The notes: a model not told the origin generated them from the sequence alone. Shown: positions 1 through 8,786, counted from the first letter of the stretch. The stretch is 64,000 nucleotides of DNA from Acidimicrobiaceae bacterium (GCA_027315315.1 DAHUYG010000050.1:19080-83079); one strand, 5' to 3'. A program made the numbers and translations.

Positions 1-1216
1 CCAGCAGAACTTCGACTCGCAGTGGATCTCCACCAACGGCAAGGACGCCATCAACGCGACCGGCCTGGGCTCGCTGTTCAACCTCTTGAACTTCGGCCAG
101 ATGCTTCTCTGGCACGTCGTCTTGATCCCGATCGTGCTGCTCGCGATCGTCGGGGCGCACGTCTTGCTCGTGCGGGTGCGAGGGGTCTCGCATCCCCTTC
201 CGCCCAAGCCCATCAGGGGCCGGGCGGCCCGGAAGGCCGCCTCGCGTGCGGATGCCGCCGAGTGGCGGGGCCCCATGCGCCGCTACGACCTCGCGAAAGA
301 GGCCTCGGTCGCCGGCGCGGTGGCGCTGTGTCTCGTGGTCCTGCTCGCCGCGCTCCTCTCGTCGCCCGACGACCCGCCGGTCACGATCGCGAGCTGGGCC
401 AAGGTCGCCCCGGCCGACTTCGTGGCCACCACCGCCACCGAGCTCGCCGGGACGAGCGAGACGGCCACCTACGGCCCGCCGTACAACAACGGCACCCACA
501 ACCGCCAGTCGCTGTGGTTCTCCTGGCAGACGCTCTGGGGTGTCCGGAACCCGATCGACGCCGCCCAGAGCTTCGTGCTCTCCCCCCTGTCGACCCAGGC
601 GGCCACCGATCCGGTGCTGGCCGGGGAGCTGCACCGATACACGTCGGCACCCTCGAGCGTGCAGAAGGCCTGGGACCAGGCCTACCTGAAGGCCGTGACC
701 CACCTGCAATTCGTGCACGACCAACCGGTGGTGCCGCGCGCCGCCGACGGCCCAGTGCCCGGCATGGTCGACATCGAACTGCGCCTGGCCCGCTCGGGCG
801 CCCTCGACGCCGACCTCCTCGCCCAGCACCCCTTCTATGGGACCGACTTCACCAAGCCCCTCTTGTTCTTGGAGGACGGCAGCTATTTCGCCCAGAAGGC
901 CAAGGCCGACCACCTGACCGGCTCCCAGTGGGGGGTCATGAACGAGACCGGGAGCTACCCGGGCCAGCCCTGGCTGTGGCTCTACACGCTCTGGTACCAG
1001 ATCCCGGCGTTCTCGAGCTCGGCCAACGTCGACCTGATCGCCATCTACCTGACCGGGTTGGCCACGCTGATGCTGCTGGCGGTGCCCTTCTTGCCCGGGC
1101 TGCGCGACATCCCACGGCTCATCCCCGTCCACCGCCTGGTGTGGCGGGAGTGGAACCGCCCGCCGGCGGCCGCCGGGGAGGGCGCCGGCGGCGGCGAGGC
1201 GCCTAGCCCGAGCTGA
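1..1216 (+). CDS. Cytochrome b (QcrB/b6-like), 5'-truncated by window edge
   Basis: The reading frame is open from the first bases, so the start lies outside the window; about 404 residues remain. They begin just before a membrane helix with two histidines, WHVVLIPIVLLAIVGAH, followed by RVRGVSHPLPP. This is the helix-D heme-ligand pattern of cytochrome b, with 14 residues between the histidines, as in cytochrome b6 and menaquinol-type enzymes. A second helix follows (near base 320), then a long extracytoplasmic region (roughly bases 380-1010) and a last helix near 1030-1090. The role would be quinol oxidation in a bc-type complex. It converges with the next gene and overlaps its 3' end by 14 bases. 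The long insert before the last helix is unlike mitochondrial cytochrome b. Family confident; exact subunit identity less so. Confidence 0.75.
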   Translation, partial: QQNFDSQWISTNGKDAINATGLGSLFNLLNFGQMLLWHVVLIPIVLLAIVGAHVLLVRVRGVSHPLPPKPIRGRAARKAASRADAAEWRGPMRRYDLAKEASVAGAVALCLVVLLAALLSSPDDPPVTIASWAKVAPADFVATTATELAGTSETATYGPPYNNGTHNRQSLWFSWQTLWGVRNPIDAAQSFVLSPLSTQAATDPVLAGELHRYTSAPSSVQKAWDQAYLKAVTHLQFVHDQPVVPRAADGPVPGMVDIELRLARSGALDADLLAQHPFYGTDFTKPLLFLEDGSYFAQKAKADHLTGSQWGVMNETGSYPGQPWLWLYTLWYQIPAFSSSANVDLIAIYLTGLATLMLLAVPFLPGLRDIPRLIPVHRLVWREWNRPPAAAGEGAGGGEAPSPS

Positions 1217-2507
1217 CCTTGGCCCGGCGGGGCCGGGTGGTCGTGGTGGTGGCCGAGCTCGCCTGGGGCGCAGCCGACATGGTGATGAAGTCGCGGGCCC
1301 ACCACGACTCGAAGTAGCGGATCGGTCCCCCGGCCATCGACGAGATGAGCTCGCTGCCGTTGCTCGGCGTCGCTGCGGCGGTGGGCACGCTCGGGGTGTA
1401 GGTGGTGAAGTTGACCCAGTCGGTGTTGATGTCGAGCTCCATCGCACGCACGGCCCCCGCCCGGGCCAGGATGTCGGCGAGGTCGGTGATGTTGAGGCCG
1501 GGCCCGCCCACATAGACGAGCGCCCCGTCGGCGGTGATGCCGAGGCCCGATCGCCAGACGTAGACCTGGTTGCCGAGCGTCGCGCCCCACTGGGTCGTGT
1601 CGGACGCGTTCAGGCCTGGCACCGGCTGGCCGTTGTCGACCACGAGCTGCAGGTTCTGGCGGACCGAGACCACGTCGGGGGTCATCGTTACCTCGGTCCC
1701 CCAGGTGCCGATGTTCGAGGTCCCGTTCTTGTACACGACAAAGGAGGCGGCCCCGGTGCGCAGCGGGAGGATCAACTTGCCATCGGTGTAGTAGCCGCCG
1801 TTGGCCGCCGACATCAAGAACCCGGCGTTGAACGCCGCCACGAGGCTCTGCGCGGCCGAGGGCGAGATCGGGGCGGTGTAGGGGTAGGGCCCGCCGCCCG
1901 GGATCTGGCTCCCCGAGTACAAGGTGGCCCGCAGCAGCTTGGTGTCCATCCAGGCTACGCCGACCACGTAGCTCGTGTGCACCGCGTCGGGCCGGAGCGT
2001 GGTCTCATAGACCGCCGGGATGCCCCCGACGGTCCGCCCGACCGGTGACCACTGCCCCTCGCCGGGGATGGCCGGCGAGGCGAACGGGACGATCGGGGCC
2101 GGCGGGTCGAGGTGCGGCGGGCCGCTCGGCGCGACGTGGGGCTTGGACGTCGGCTTCTTGATGGCACCGGCCGGCGGCGTGCCCCCGACCGGCGGCGGAT
2201 GGTGGCTGTACCAGACGTTCTCGATCCAGTTGACGATGCTCGCCCCGCCGTTCTCCCGAGCCCACTCGGCGAAGCGGCCCGGGATCGAGCTGCCGAGGGT
2301 CGGATTGGTGAGGGCGAAGCCCACCGAGATCGCGAACCACGCGAGGAAGGCGGCCAGCGCGACCAGCACCCCGGCCCGGATCCTGCGGTGGCGCAGTGTG
2401 CGGACCTTGCGCTGGCGGTGCCGGCCCCGGCCCCGCCTCGCGGGGCGCACGGTGGCGCGCGGGCGGCGGTCGGGCGCCGAGGGCGGTGTCCGGACGGGCA
2501 GGGCCAT
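1203..2507 (-). CDS. Membrane-anchored phosphodiester glycosidase (NAGPA/DUF2233 family)
   Basis: 434 residues from an ATG that overlaps the upstream gene's stop (TGATG). An Arg-rich cytoplasmic tail is followed by one membrane helix (about residues 50-70, LVALAAFLAWFAISVGFAL), a Pro-rich linker and a C-terminal domain with the phosphodiester glycosidase signatures FNAGFLM, GGYYTDGKL, SFVVYKNG and MELDIN. Family members cleave sugar phosphodiesters or act in exopolysaccharide and cell-wall processing outside the membrane. It is last in the electron-transfer operon, so a redox role is not implied. A clear paralogue lies at 51064-52203. Specific substrate unknown. Confidence 0.8.
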   Translation of the reverse strand: MALPVRTPPSAPDRRPRATVRPARRGRGRHRQRKVRTLRHRRIRAGVLVALAAFLAWFAISVGFALTNPTLGSSIPGRFAEWARENGGASIVNWIENVWYSHHPPPVGGTPPAGAIKKPTSKPHVAPSGPPHLDPPAPIVPFASPAIPGEGQWSPVGRTVGGIPAVYETTLRPDAVHTSYVVGVAWMDTKLLRATLYSGSQIPGGGPYPYTAPISPSAAQSLVAAFNAGFLMSAANGGYYTDGKLILPLRTGAASFVVYKNGTSNIGTWGTEVTMTPDVVSVRQNLQLVVDNGQPVPGLNASDTTQWGATLGNQVYVWRSGLGITADGALVYVGGPGLNITDLADILARAGAVRAMELDINTDWVNFTTYTPSVPTAAATPSNGSELISSMAGGPIRYFESWWARDFITMSAAPQASSATTTTTRPRRAKVSSG

Positions 2508-3262
2508 CAGCCGATCTTCCCCACGAAGACCCAGGATCCCACGTGGGGAACGACCACGATTCCGAGCAGGACGCCGAGCACCAGGCTGGTGGCGATCGTC
2601 CACTGGCGGACCCCGGCCCCGCGCACCTGGCGCCGGGTGCGGTAGTAGAGGTCTCGGGGCGCCAGGCGGGCCGTGTCGACGATGTGACCGAGCACGTGGA
2701 CGGCCAACGCGCCCAACCACAGCACGAAGCTCGCCTTGTGCAAGAAGAGCAGCTGGGAGCGCATCGAGACCGGACCGAGCAGGAGCAGGATCCCCGAAGC
2801 GAAGACGACGACGGTCAGGACCACGACGACCGGACCGAGCAGGCGAAGGAGCGCCGGGGGCGGGCCCTTGCGGCGGTACTCGGGGGCGCCCCGGTAGTAG
2901 CGGGCGAAGCGCCACATCGTGCTCCCCATCTTCAAGAGCACCGGGGGCACGAGGAGCATGCCGATGAAGACGTGTGCGCTCAGCATCGGGCGGATCTGGA
3001 GGATCGTGACGCCCTCGGCGGCCAGAAGGACGACCAAGAGCGCGGCGGTGCTCCCCGTCAGCCGGGCGTTGCCCTCGACACCCTCGCGCTCGCGCCGGGA
3101 ACGACGCTCCGAGGCGAGGTCCCGGGGCTGCTCCGCCGGAGCGTTGCCGAGGTCGTAGTAGCGGAACCCCACGGGGGGCGGAGCCGGCCGGGTCCTCGGG
3201 GCCAGCCCGGGGTGCGAGGACGACGCAACGAGCCGGGGGCGGGGATCGGGTGGGCGTTTCAT
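2507..3262 (-). CDS. Cytochrome b561-like membrane protein
   Basis: 251 residues; ATG overlaps the ferredoxin stop codon (ATGA). A cytoplasmic head of about 80 residues is followed by four or five hydrophobic helices. Histidines suitable for heme ligation sit in helices near LSAHVFIGML and in FLHKASFVLW...VHVLGHI, resembling the b-type cytochrome subunits of formate dehydrogenase or b561 proteins. It directly follows a NuoF-like protein and a ferredoxin, so it is the likely membrane acceptor of their electrons. The heme ligands are an inference from position only. Confidence 0.6.
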   Translation of the reverse strand: MKRPPDPRPRLVASSSHPGLAPRTRPAPPPVGFRYYDLGNAPAEQPRDLASERRSRREREGVEGNARLTGSTAALLVVLLAAEGVTILQIRPMLSAHVFIGMLLVPPVLLKMGSTMWRFARYYRGAPEYRRKGPPPALLRLLGPVVVVLTVVVFASGILLLLGPVSMRSQLLFLHKASFVLWLGALAVHVLGHIVDTARLAPRDLYYRTRRQVRGAGVRQWTIATSLVLGVLLGIVVVPHVGSWVFVGKIG

Positions 3263-3576
3263 CGTCTCGGACCCCCGCCTCGCAGCTGGGCCACGATCCT
3301 CGCCTCCGCGCGCGTGGGCTCGGGCCCGGGCCCGTCGCCTCCGCGCCGGGTGGGCGTTGGGACGCGCACCGGGGCGTCCATGACGTGGATGGCGAGATGC
3401 GGGCACATGTCGACGGCCCTCCGGGCGTGCTCCATCAGCTGGGGCGTGAGTGGTTCGTCCGACACGATGGGATACCCCCAGGGGTCGAGCGTGATGCGCT
3501 CGGGGAACAGCTCGGCGCAGAGCCCCTCCCCGGCACACGAGACCGGGTCGACGACCATCTTGAGGGCCCGCCTCAT
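3259..3576 (-). CDS. Small ferredoxin, three-cysteine [3Fe-4S]/[4Fe-4S] type
   Basis: 105 residues. The pattern CAGEGLC (C-x5-C) followed by the distal MCPHLAI gives three cysteines, as in P450-associated actinobacterial ferredoxins, which hold a [3Fe-4S] or three-Cys [4Fe-4S] cluster. An extended C-terminal tail of about 35 residues is basic and not part of the fold. The start MRRALK is chosen because its ATG overlaps the NuoF-like stop (ATGA); MVVDPV, 6 codons later, is the alternative. Overlaps on both sides indicate tight translational coupling, so it probably shuttles electrons between the flavoprotein and the b-type membrane protein. Confidence 0.85.
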   Translation of the reverse strand: MRRALKMVVDPVSCAGEGLCAELFPERITLDPWGYPIVSDEPLTPQLMEHARRAVDMCPHLAIHVMDAPVRVPTPTRRGGDGPGPEPTRAEARIVAQLRGGGPRR

Positions 3577-4904
3577 CGCGGCCTCGCGGCGACGCCGCCT
3601 TGGCGCCTCAGGACTCGACCCCGGAACGGGAGCTCGCTCGGCGCTCCCACCCGCCTGCAGGGACCGCTGCGCAGGTGCGCCGCGACCTCCGAAGCGAAGA
3701 CGGCGCACGCGCTCGTGACGAAGCGGGCCACCCCGTCGGGGTGTCGGCAGGCGCCCCGGCCCTCGACGAGCGCGCACAGCTCGCCGATCGCCTCGACGTT
3801 CGCGCGCGATTGTCGGGCGAACGCGAGCCCCTGGAGCACCTCATCGAGCGCGGCCAGGCCGTGCACACACGGACCGCACTGGCCGGCCGACTCGCCCTCC
3901 ATGTATCGGACCACCCTGGCGACCTCGGCGAGCGGGCAGGCGTCGTGGCCGAGGAGGACCACGATGCCCGCTCCAAGGGTCGCCGAGCTCGACCTCGCCG
4001 AGTCCTCGCTCAGATCGAGCCCGAGCAGCGTGTCGATCGTGACCCAGGTCCCCCCGTAGCCCCCGAGCAGTGCGCCCTGGTAGCTGCGGGTCGCGTCGGG
4101 CCCGAGCCCGAGCACCTCGCGCAGCGGCGTCCCGAACGCGGCCTCCTGGACCACCGGCCCGCCGGGCCGTCCGCTCACCGTGAGGAGGGTGGTGCCCGGG
4201 TTCCGCTCGGTCCCGAGCGCCCTGAACCAGCGGGCGCCGTAGCGGGCCACGAGCGCCACGTGCGCGAGCGTCTCGGCGTTGTGCACGAGGGTCGGCCGGC
4301 CGTCGACCCCGCGCTCTCGGATCGGCCGGATCTCGATGAACGAGGGCACGGCGGGGCGGCCCTGCACGCCGTTCACCGCCGCTGACTCCTGCCCGGAGAT
4401 GAAGCCCGGGGGCGCCTCGAGCACCTCGACTGGGACCGGGTCGAGGCCGTGGCGCTGCCGGGCGCCGACCGCCGCGAGGAGGGCGTCGCTCAGATGCCGC
4501 GGCACGTAGGCGACCCCCCGTCCGGCCCCGAGGGCCGCCGCCGCTGCGGCGGCCCCGTCGAGGACCAGGTGTGGGGTCCGGGCGAGCAGGAGCGCGTCCT
4601 TCGCGCTCGCCGGCTCACCCTCGGCGCCGTTCAAGATGACCGTCGGGCGCCGGCCGGCGGCCGCCACCGAGCGCCACTTGGCGGCGACCGGGAAGGCCGC
4701 GCCGCCGTGGCCGCGCAAGCCGCTGTCCTCGAGCTCGGGTTGCAGGTGATGGCGCACCCAGCGCAGGTCCAGGGCGCCCCAGCGCTCGAGGTGCTCGCCC
4801 AGCCCGACTGCGCCCCCCTCGGGCCGTAGGCCGCGCAGGAGGCGAGGCAGTGCCGCCGGATGGGGCGCGCCGGAGGTCACTTCCCGGTGCATCGTCGTCG
4901 TCAT
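3573..4904 (-). CDS. NuoF-like NAD(P)H/FMN/Fe-S flavoprotein
   Basis: 443 residues, matching the Fe-S binding region and SLBB architecture of the complex I 51-kDa (NuoF) family. Visible signatures are GGAAFPVAAKW (flavin/NAD region), NGAEGEPASAKD, the SLBB region and a C-terminal cluster motif ESAGQCGPC with a later GACRHP. The first of the four NuoF cluster cysteines is Ala here, so only three Cys remain. No other complex I genes are adjacent, so it is a stand-alone electron-input module. ATG overlaps the upstream stop (ATGA). Confidence 0.8.
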   Translation of the reverse strand: MTTTMHREVTSGAPHPAALPRLLRGLRPEGGAVGLGEHLERWGALDLRWVRHHLQPELEDSGLRGHGGAAFPVAAKWRSVAAAGRRPTVILNGAEGEPASAKDALLLARTPHLVLDGAAAAAAALGAGRGVAYVPRHLSDALLAAVGARQRHGLDPVPVEVLEAPPGFISGQESAAVNGVQGRPAVPSFIEIRPIRERGVDGRPTLVHNAETLAHVALVARYGARWFRALGTERNPGTTLLTVSGRPGGPVVQEAAFGTPLREVLGLGPDATRSYQGALLGGYGGTWVTIDTLLGLDLSEDSARSSSATLGAGIVVLLGHDACPLAEVARVVRYMEGESAGQCGPCVHGLAALDEVLQGLAFARQSRANVEAIGELCALVEGRGACRHPDGVARFVTSACAVFASEVAAHLRSGPCRRVGAPSELPFRGRVLRRQGGVAARPR

Positions 4905-6049
4905 GGGGACTCCCCCCCGTTGTTGGCGGCCGAGGTGCCCGAGACGGAGCCCGAGACCGTGTGCTGTCCCTGGTCGATGTTGAGCTGCATGGCGAGCGCG
5001 TCGGCGGCACCTTGGCCCGACACCGTCGCGCCGATGGAGGTGCCCTCGAGCGAGGTCACCTGGCCGCGCAGCGAACCGAGGGTGACGTTGCTCGAGGTCA
5101 ACGCGACGCCACCGTCGACTGCGTTGCCGAGCAGCGTCACGACGAGCGGCACCCCGTCGGAGGACAGGCGCATCGAGAGCACGACCTTCTCCCGGCCGCT
5201 CACGTCGGGGCCGGTGACCGAGACGGTCCCGTCCAGCGCGCTCGTGAAGGGGATCGCCGGCGCTCCGGGCGACGCCGATCCGCCCGACCCACCGCTTGTC
5301 GAGGCGGGCGAGCCCGTCGTGGCGCCGCCGCTCGTCGAGGCGGACGAGCCCGTCGTGGCCGCTGCGATCTGCGCCAGCACCGCGCTCGAGGTGCCCGCTC
5401 GCCTCGACCAGCCCGGGGCGAGCGGGCCGACGAAGGCAAAGACGGCCGCCGCCAGGAGCACGAGGGTGGCGGCCACGCCCGCGCCGAGCCGCCAGGTCGG
5501 GCTGGCGGACTGCGCCTCGACCAGCCGCCAGCCGAGGGCCCCGATCACCGCCACGGCGCAGAGGAGGTAGACGAACTGCGCGCCGAAGAGGTGCGTGTCG
5601 CTCCCCGACCCGAGCCCGTGGAAGAGGGCGACGGGCCAACAGGCGTAGGCCGCCCAGTGCACCGTCCGCCAGGCTCGCCGGCCGATCCGGTGGCGAAGCG
5701 CGCTCGTGACGGCGACCGCCAGGAGAAGGTCGAACGCGCACGCGCCGAGGCCGATCCAGAGCGGCCGGTACGGGGAGGCGAAGGGGATGACGGCGTCGAG
5801 GAGGGTGATCGGGACGAACCCGTCGGCCACGGTCGTCACCACGTGGATCACGATCACGACGAGGGAGAGCACCGACAGGTTGCGGTGCACCCCCTGGGAG
5901 ACGAAGCGGGGCCAGCGCTCGGTCGCCCAGCCGACCGAGCAGGCGATGCCCACCACGACGGTCGCCGTGAGGACGATCAGCGCGACCAGGCCGCTCGCCC
6001 GGGTGAAGTACCAAAACGTCGTCCCGCTGTGACTGACGGTCGCGAGCAC
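4901..6049 (-). CDS. Ferric-reductase-like transmembrane cytochrome with Ser/Thr-rich linker
   Basis: 382 residues from GTG, two bases after the ApbE stop. The N-terminal ~210 residues hold about six helices with paired histidines in HRNLSVLSLVVIVIH and HWAAYACWPVALFH, the bis-His heme layout of ferric-reductase-like domains. Then comes a Gly/Ser/Thr linker with a perfect 12-residue duplication and a C-terminal extracytoplasmic domain of about 130 residues of unknown fold. That domain contains TSIGATVSG, loosely like an ApbE flavinylation site but with one extra residue. Likely passes electrons across the membrane. Confidence 0.7.
   Translation of the reverse strand: MLATVSHSGTTFWYFTRASGLVALIVLTATVVVGIACSVGWATERWPRFVSQGVHRNLSVLSLVVIVIHVVTTVADGFVPITLLDAVIPFASPYRPLWIGLGACAFDLLLAVAVTSALRHRIGRRAWRTVHWAAYACWPVALFHGLGSGSDTHLFGAQFVYLLCAVAVIGALGWRLVEAQSASPTWRLGAGVAATLVLLAAAVFAFVGPLAPGWSRRAGTSSAVLAQIAAATTGSSASTSGGATTGSPASTSGGSGGSASPGAPAIPFTSALDGTVSVTGPDVSGREKVVLSMRLSSDGVPLVVTLLGNAVDGGVALTSSNVTLGSLRGQVTSLEGTSIGATVSGQGAADALAMQLNIDQGQHTVSGSVSGTSAANNGGESP
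5289..5360. repeat. Two tandem 36-bp coding repeats
   Basis: Two adjacent 36-base units (5289-5324 and 5325-5360) differ at only a few positions. Read on the minus strand they encode the Gly/Thr/Ser 12-residue repeat GATTGSxASTSG in the linker of the ferric-reductase-like protein. Such in-frame repeats are prone to length change. Confidence 0.85.
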
Positions 6050-6051
6050 GC

Positions 6052-6999
6052 TCAGGCCTCCACCAGCGGCCGCGGCTGGCCGGTCCCCCAACCGCCGGTC
6101 GTGGCGAGCCGGCCCCGCTCGGTGACGAGGCGGGCCGGGAGCCCCCGCGACACGAGCCAGCTGGTCGCCCCCTCGCCGAGCACGAGGGCGGCGGTCGACG
6201 CCGCGTTGGCCTCGAGGCAGCTGGCGGCGGCGACCGAGACCGTGCGCCACGGCGTCCTCGCCGGCAGGCCGGTCTCGGGATCGATGATGTGGTGCACGAA
6301 CTGCCCGCCCCGGCTCCAGCGCCGGCGCCACAGGCCCGAGGTGGCGAGCCCACCGGAGCGCAGCGTCACGGTCTCGGTGCTCTCGCCCGACGCGAGGTCG
6401 CTCAGGCCGACCGCGAACCCCTCCTCGGGCACCGGGCCCCCGAGGGCCACGTCGCCGCCGAGGGAGACGAGCGCGCCGACGCCAAGCCTGGTCGAGACCG
6501 CGGCGGCGATGACGTCGGCCGCCCAAGCTTTGGCGGTGGCGCCGAGGTCGACGACCGTGCCCGGCGCGATCCGCACGGTGCCCCGCTCGTGGTCGATCTC
6601 GATGCTGCGCCAACCCGGCACGGCGCAGCGCCTCGGGAGCGGAGACGCGTCGCCCCCGGCGATCTGCGCGAAGTCACGGTCATATCCGAGGCGGCAGAGT
6701 GCGGCGCCCACGGTCGGGTCGACGAGGCCGCCGGTCGCCTCGGCCATCGCGAGGGCGACGTCGAGCAGCTCGATGAGGTCGGCACTCGCCTCGAAGGGCC
6801 GACCGGCGGCGCGCCCGAGGGCCGAGATCTCCGAGTCGGGCCGGAACCTGCTCGCGACCTCGTCGAGGTGCGCCAGGCGTTGCTCCAAGACGGCGGCGGC
6901 CGCTACGAGGGCCCCGGGGTCGGTCACGACGATCTCGGCGGTCGTCCCGAGCGCCCGGGTCCGGTAGCGGAGTGGGGCGCCGAGGTGTCCGGGGCCCAT
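6052..6999 (-). CDS. apbE: FAD:protein FMN transferase (ApbE)
   Basis: 315 residues, normal ApbE length. ApbE transfers FMN from FAD to a Thr/Ser of extracytoplasmic or membrane redox proteins. Family signatures seen are SRFRPDSEISALGRA, DPTVGAALCRLGYD, DLGATAKAWAAD, SLGGDVAL and HHIIDPETG. No secretion signal is evident in the chosen start (ATG overlapping the upstream stop, ATGA). It sits between the small anchored protein and the ferric-reductase-like cytochrome, so its acceptor is probably encoded here, although no classical D-x-x-(S/T)-G-A-(S/T) site is clear in either neighbour. Confidence 0.9.
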   Translation of the reverse strand: MGPGHLGAPLRYRTRALGTTAEIVVTDPGALVAAAAVLEQRLAHLDEVASRFRPDSEISALGRAAGRPFEASADLIELLDVALAMAEATGGLVDPTVGAALCRLGYDRDFAQIAGGDASPLPRRCAVPGWRSIEIDHERGTVRIAPGTVVDLGATAKAWAADVIAAAVSTRLGVGALVSLGGDVALGGPVPEEGFAVGLSDLASGESTETVTLRSGGLATSGLWRRRWSRGGQFVHHIIDPETGLPARTPWRTVSVAAASCLEANAASTAALVLGEGATSWLVSRGLPARLVTERGRLATTGGWGTGQPRPLVEA

Positions 7000-7352
7000 C
7001 AGCTCGCACCGCTCGAGACGACCGGCGGGGCCTGGGTCTGCACCGGGACGGTGCTCGGAGGCGAGAGGGTGGTGGGCGAGGTGGCCGAGGACGAGGAGGA
7101 CCCCGACGCCGCCCCCGGGGCGGTGGTGGGCGCCGTGGTCGTCACCGACGACGAGGAGGAATTCGAGCCGTGCTGGTGGCCCGGGAACGCCTTGGCCACA
7201 TAGAGCCCGAGCGCGGCCATGGCCGCGACCGAGCCGATGACGGCGGTGCGGGTCACGCTCCCGATGCGGGCAAGCGAGGCGTCGCGGCGGTGTCGAGCCA
7301 GGCGCTCGAACCTCGCGTGCCCGTGCTGGTGGCGCCCGGCCATGCATCCCAC
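6999..7352 (-). CDS. Small single-helix membrane protein with Ser/Thr-rich external tail
   Basis: 117 residues from GTG at 7352 (AGGAAG lies about 10 bases upstream) or 114 from the ATG at 7343. A basic N-terminus (positive-inside) precedes one helix (TAVIGSVAAMAALGLYVAK) and a tail rich in Ser, Thr and Pro with an initial PGHQHG. No known domain recognised. First gene of the electron-transfer operon; the tail could be an ApbE substrate or a surface spacer, but nothing in the sequence proves this. Confidence 0.6.
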   Translation of the reverse strand: MGCMAGRHQHGHARFERLARHRRDASLARIGSVTRTAVIGSVAAMAALGLYVAKAFPGHQHGSNSSSSSVTTTAPTTAPGAASGSSSSSATSPTTLSPPSTVPVQTQAPPVVSSGAS

Positions 7353-7398
7353 GCTATGGAGGCTTCCTGAAGGCCGGATTACAGGGGTGCAATTTGGC

Positions 7399-7431
7399 GC
7401 TAAGAAGGCCCTAAGGAACGCCTAATGGGGC
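7399..7431 (-). promoter_or_regulatory. Three 11-bp direct repeats, probable response-regulator site
   Basis: The element CTAA occurs at 7400, 7411 and 7422, exactly 11 bases apart, within gctaagaaggc, cctaaggaacg and cctaatggggc. OmpR/PhoB-type regulators bind direct repeats with this period. The site ends about 47 bases before the first start of the electron-transfer operon, and its last unit contains the stop codon of the histidine kinase gene. The same gctaagaag nonamer recurs at 49558. Confidence 0.5.
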
Positions 7432-8786
7432 GGGGGGCGCTGGTGTCGGGTCGACCCGCCGCCCTCGGGGACCCGCTCCAAGCGCACCGGGATGGGTTCG
7501 GCGCCGGCGTCGTCGCCTGGCGGGCGCTGGCCGGGCACCGGCGCGTGGCGGAGCGGGGCCCGCCGCCACGACACCTCCATGTGGGCGCCGCCCAGCTCGG
7601 AGCGCCGGACCACCCAGGCTCCCCTGGTGCCCTGCACCACGGCGTCGGCGATGGCGAGGCCGAGGCCGGTGCCCTGGTCCCCGTCGGCCAGGCGGTGGAA
7701 GCGGTCGAAGATGCGCGGCACGTCCTCGGCGGGGATCCCCGACCCGCTGTCGTCGACCTCGAGCGACACCCGGCTCCCGACGCCCCGGACCCGCACCTCG
7801 ACGCGCCCACCGCTCCCGGCGTGCTTGAGCGCGTTGTCCACCAGCACCCCGGTCAGTCGGTCGATCCCCTCCACCGACCCCTGGACGACGAGGGGGGTCC
7901 GTCGGTCGCAGAGGAACTCCAAGGAGACCCCGAGCCGCTCGCTCACCGCTGCGAACCGCTCGGTGCACGCGCCGGCCACCTCGGCGACGTCGAGGGTGCT
8001 CCGTTCGGCCCGCTCGGCCTCGGCATCGGTGCGGGCCAGCCAGAGCAGGTCGTCGACGATCCGGCGCAGCCGACGGCCCTCGCCGCCGATCCTTCCCAGC
8101 GCCGCCTCGTAGTCCGGCCGGTCGCGTTTGCGGCTCAGTGCGAGCTCGACCTCGGCCTCGATGACGCTGAGCGGCGTGCGCAGCTCGTGGGAGGCGTCGG
8201 CGGTGAACTCGCCCTGGCGTCGGCGGATCAGTTCGAGTGGTGCCGACGCGCGCAGCCCGATCAGGAGCGACCCGATGAAGACCGCCGCCACCAGCACGCA
8301 GCCGAAGATGAGCTCGGGCCCAAGGACGGCCGAGCGCACCCGGGGGATCTCGATCGCGCTCGCGCCCGCCACCACCCACCCGGTGCCGTGCGCATCGGCC
8401 ACGAAGCGGAACGGCGTGCCCGCAATCGAGAGCGTCACCGGTGCATCCCCCCACCGTCGCCTCGGGAGCGTCGGGGCGCCGAGGGTGCTCGCGCTCGTGG
8501 CCCCGGTCGCGGAGACGGCCCAGGTGAAGATCGGCACTTCGTCGACGTCGGCACCCCGCGACAACAGGTCGCTGCGGCCGGTCGCATCGTGGATCGGGGC
8601 GGGGAGCTGCGAGGGGACGATCGAGGCCAGGCGGCCCTTCAGCCGGTTGTCCACCTCGTGGGTCAGCCGGGACGTGACCACCAGGTTCAAGACGAGGATC
8701 CCGATCACATAGCAGGCGATGACGATGGCGGTGGCCAATCCGGCCACCCGCGCCGCGTTGGAGCGGTGGGTCGGGTCCCTCCTCAT
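7422..8786 (-). CDS. Sensor histidine kinase (OmpR-partner type)
   Basis: 454 residues. Two membrane helices (about residues 12-34 and 165-185) flank an external sensor region of about 130 residues. The cytoplasmic part has an H-box ASHELRTPL, an N-box DNALKHA, DSGSGIP, IFDRFHR and GTGLGLAI, so the kinase should be active. The HAMP region is very short. A disordered Pro/Arg tail of about 50 residues follows the ATPase domain. ATG overlaps the response regulator stop (ATGA), so the two are co-translated. The signal sensed is not visible. Confidence 0.92.
   Translation of the reverse strand: MRRDPTHRSNAARVAGLATAIVIACYVIGILVLNLVVTSRLTHEVDNRLKGRLASIVPSQLPAPIHDATGRSDLLSRGADVDEVPIFTWAVSATGATSASTLGAPTLPRRRWGDAPVTLSIAGTPFRFVADAHGTGWVVAGASAIEIPRVRSAVLGPELIFGCVLVAAVFIGSLLIGLRASAPLELIRRRQGEFTADASHELRTPLSVIEAEVELALSRKRDRPDYEAALGRIGGEGRRLRRIVDDLLWLARTDAEAERAERSTLDVAEVAGACTERFAAVSERLGVSLEFLCDRRTPLVVQGSVEGIDRLTGVLVDNALKHAGSGGRVEVRVRGVGSRVSLEVDDSGSGIPAEDVPRIFDRFHRLADGDQGTGLGLAIADAVVQGTRGAWVVRRSELGGAHMEVSWRRAPLRHAPVPGQRPPGDDAGAEPIPVRLERVPEGGGSTRHQRPPPH

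Noticed and set aside
4901..5260. TSIGATVSG in the cytochrome C-terminus as an ApbE flavinylation site
   Set aside because: Has one extra residue compared with the usual S/T-G-A-S/T core and no preceding Asp; kept only as a weak possibility.
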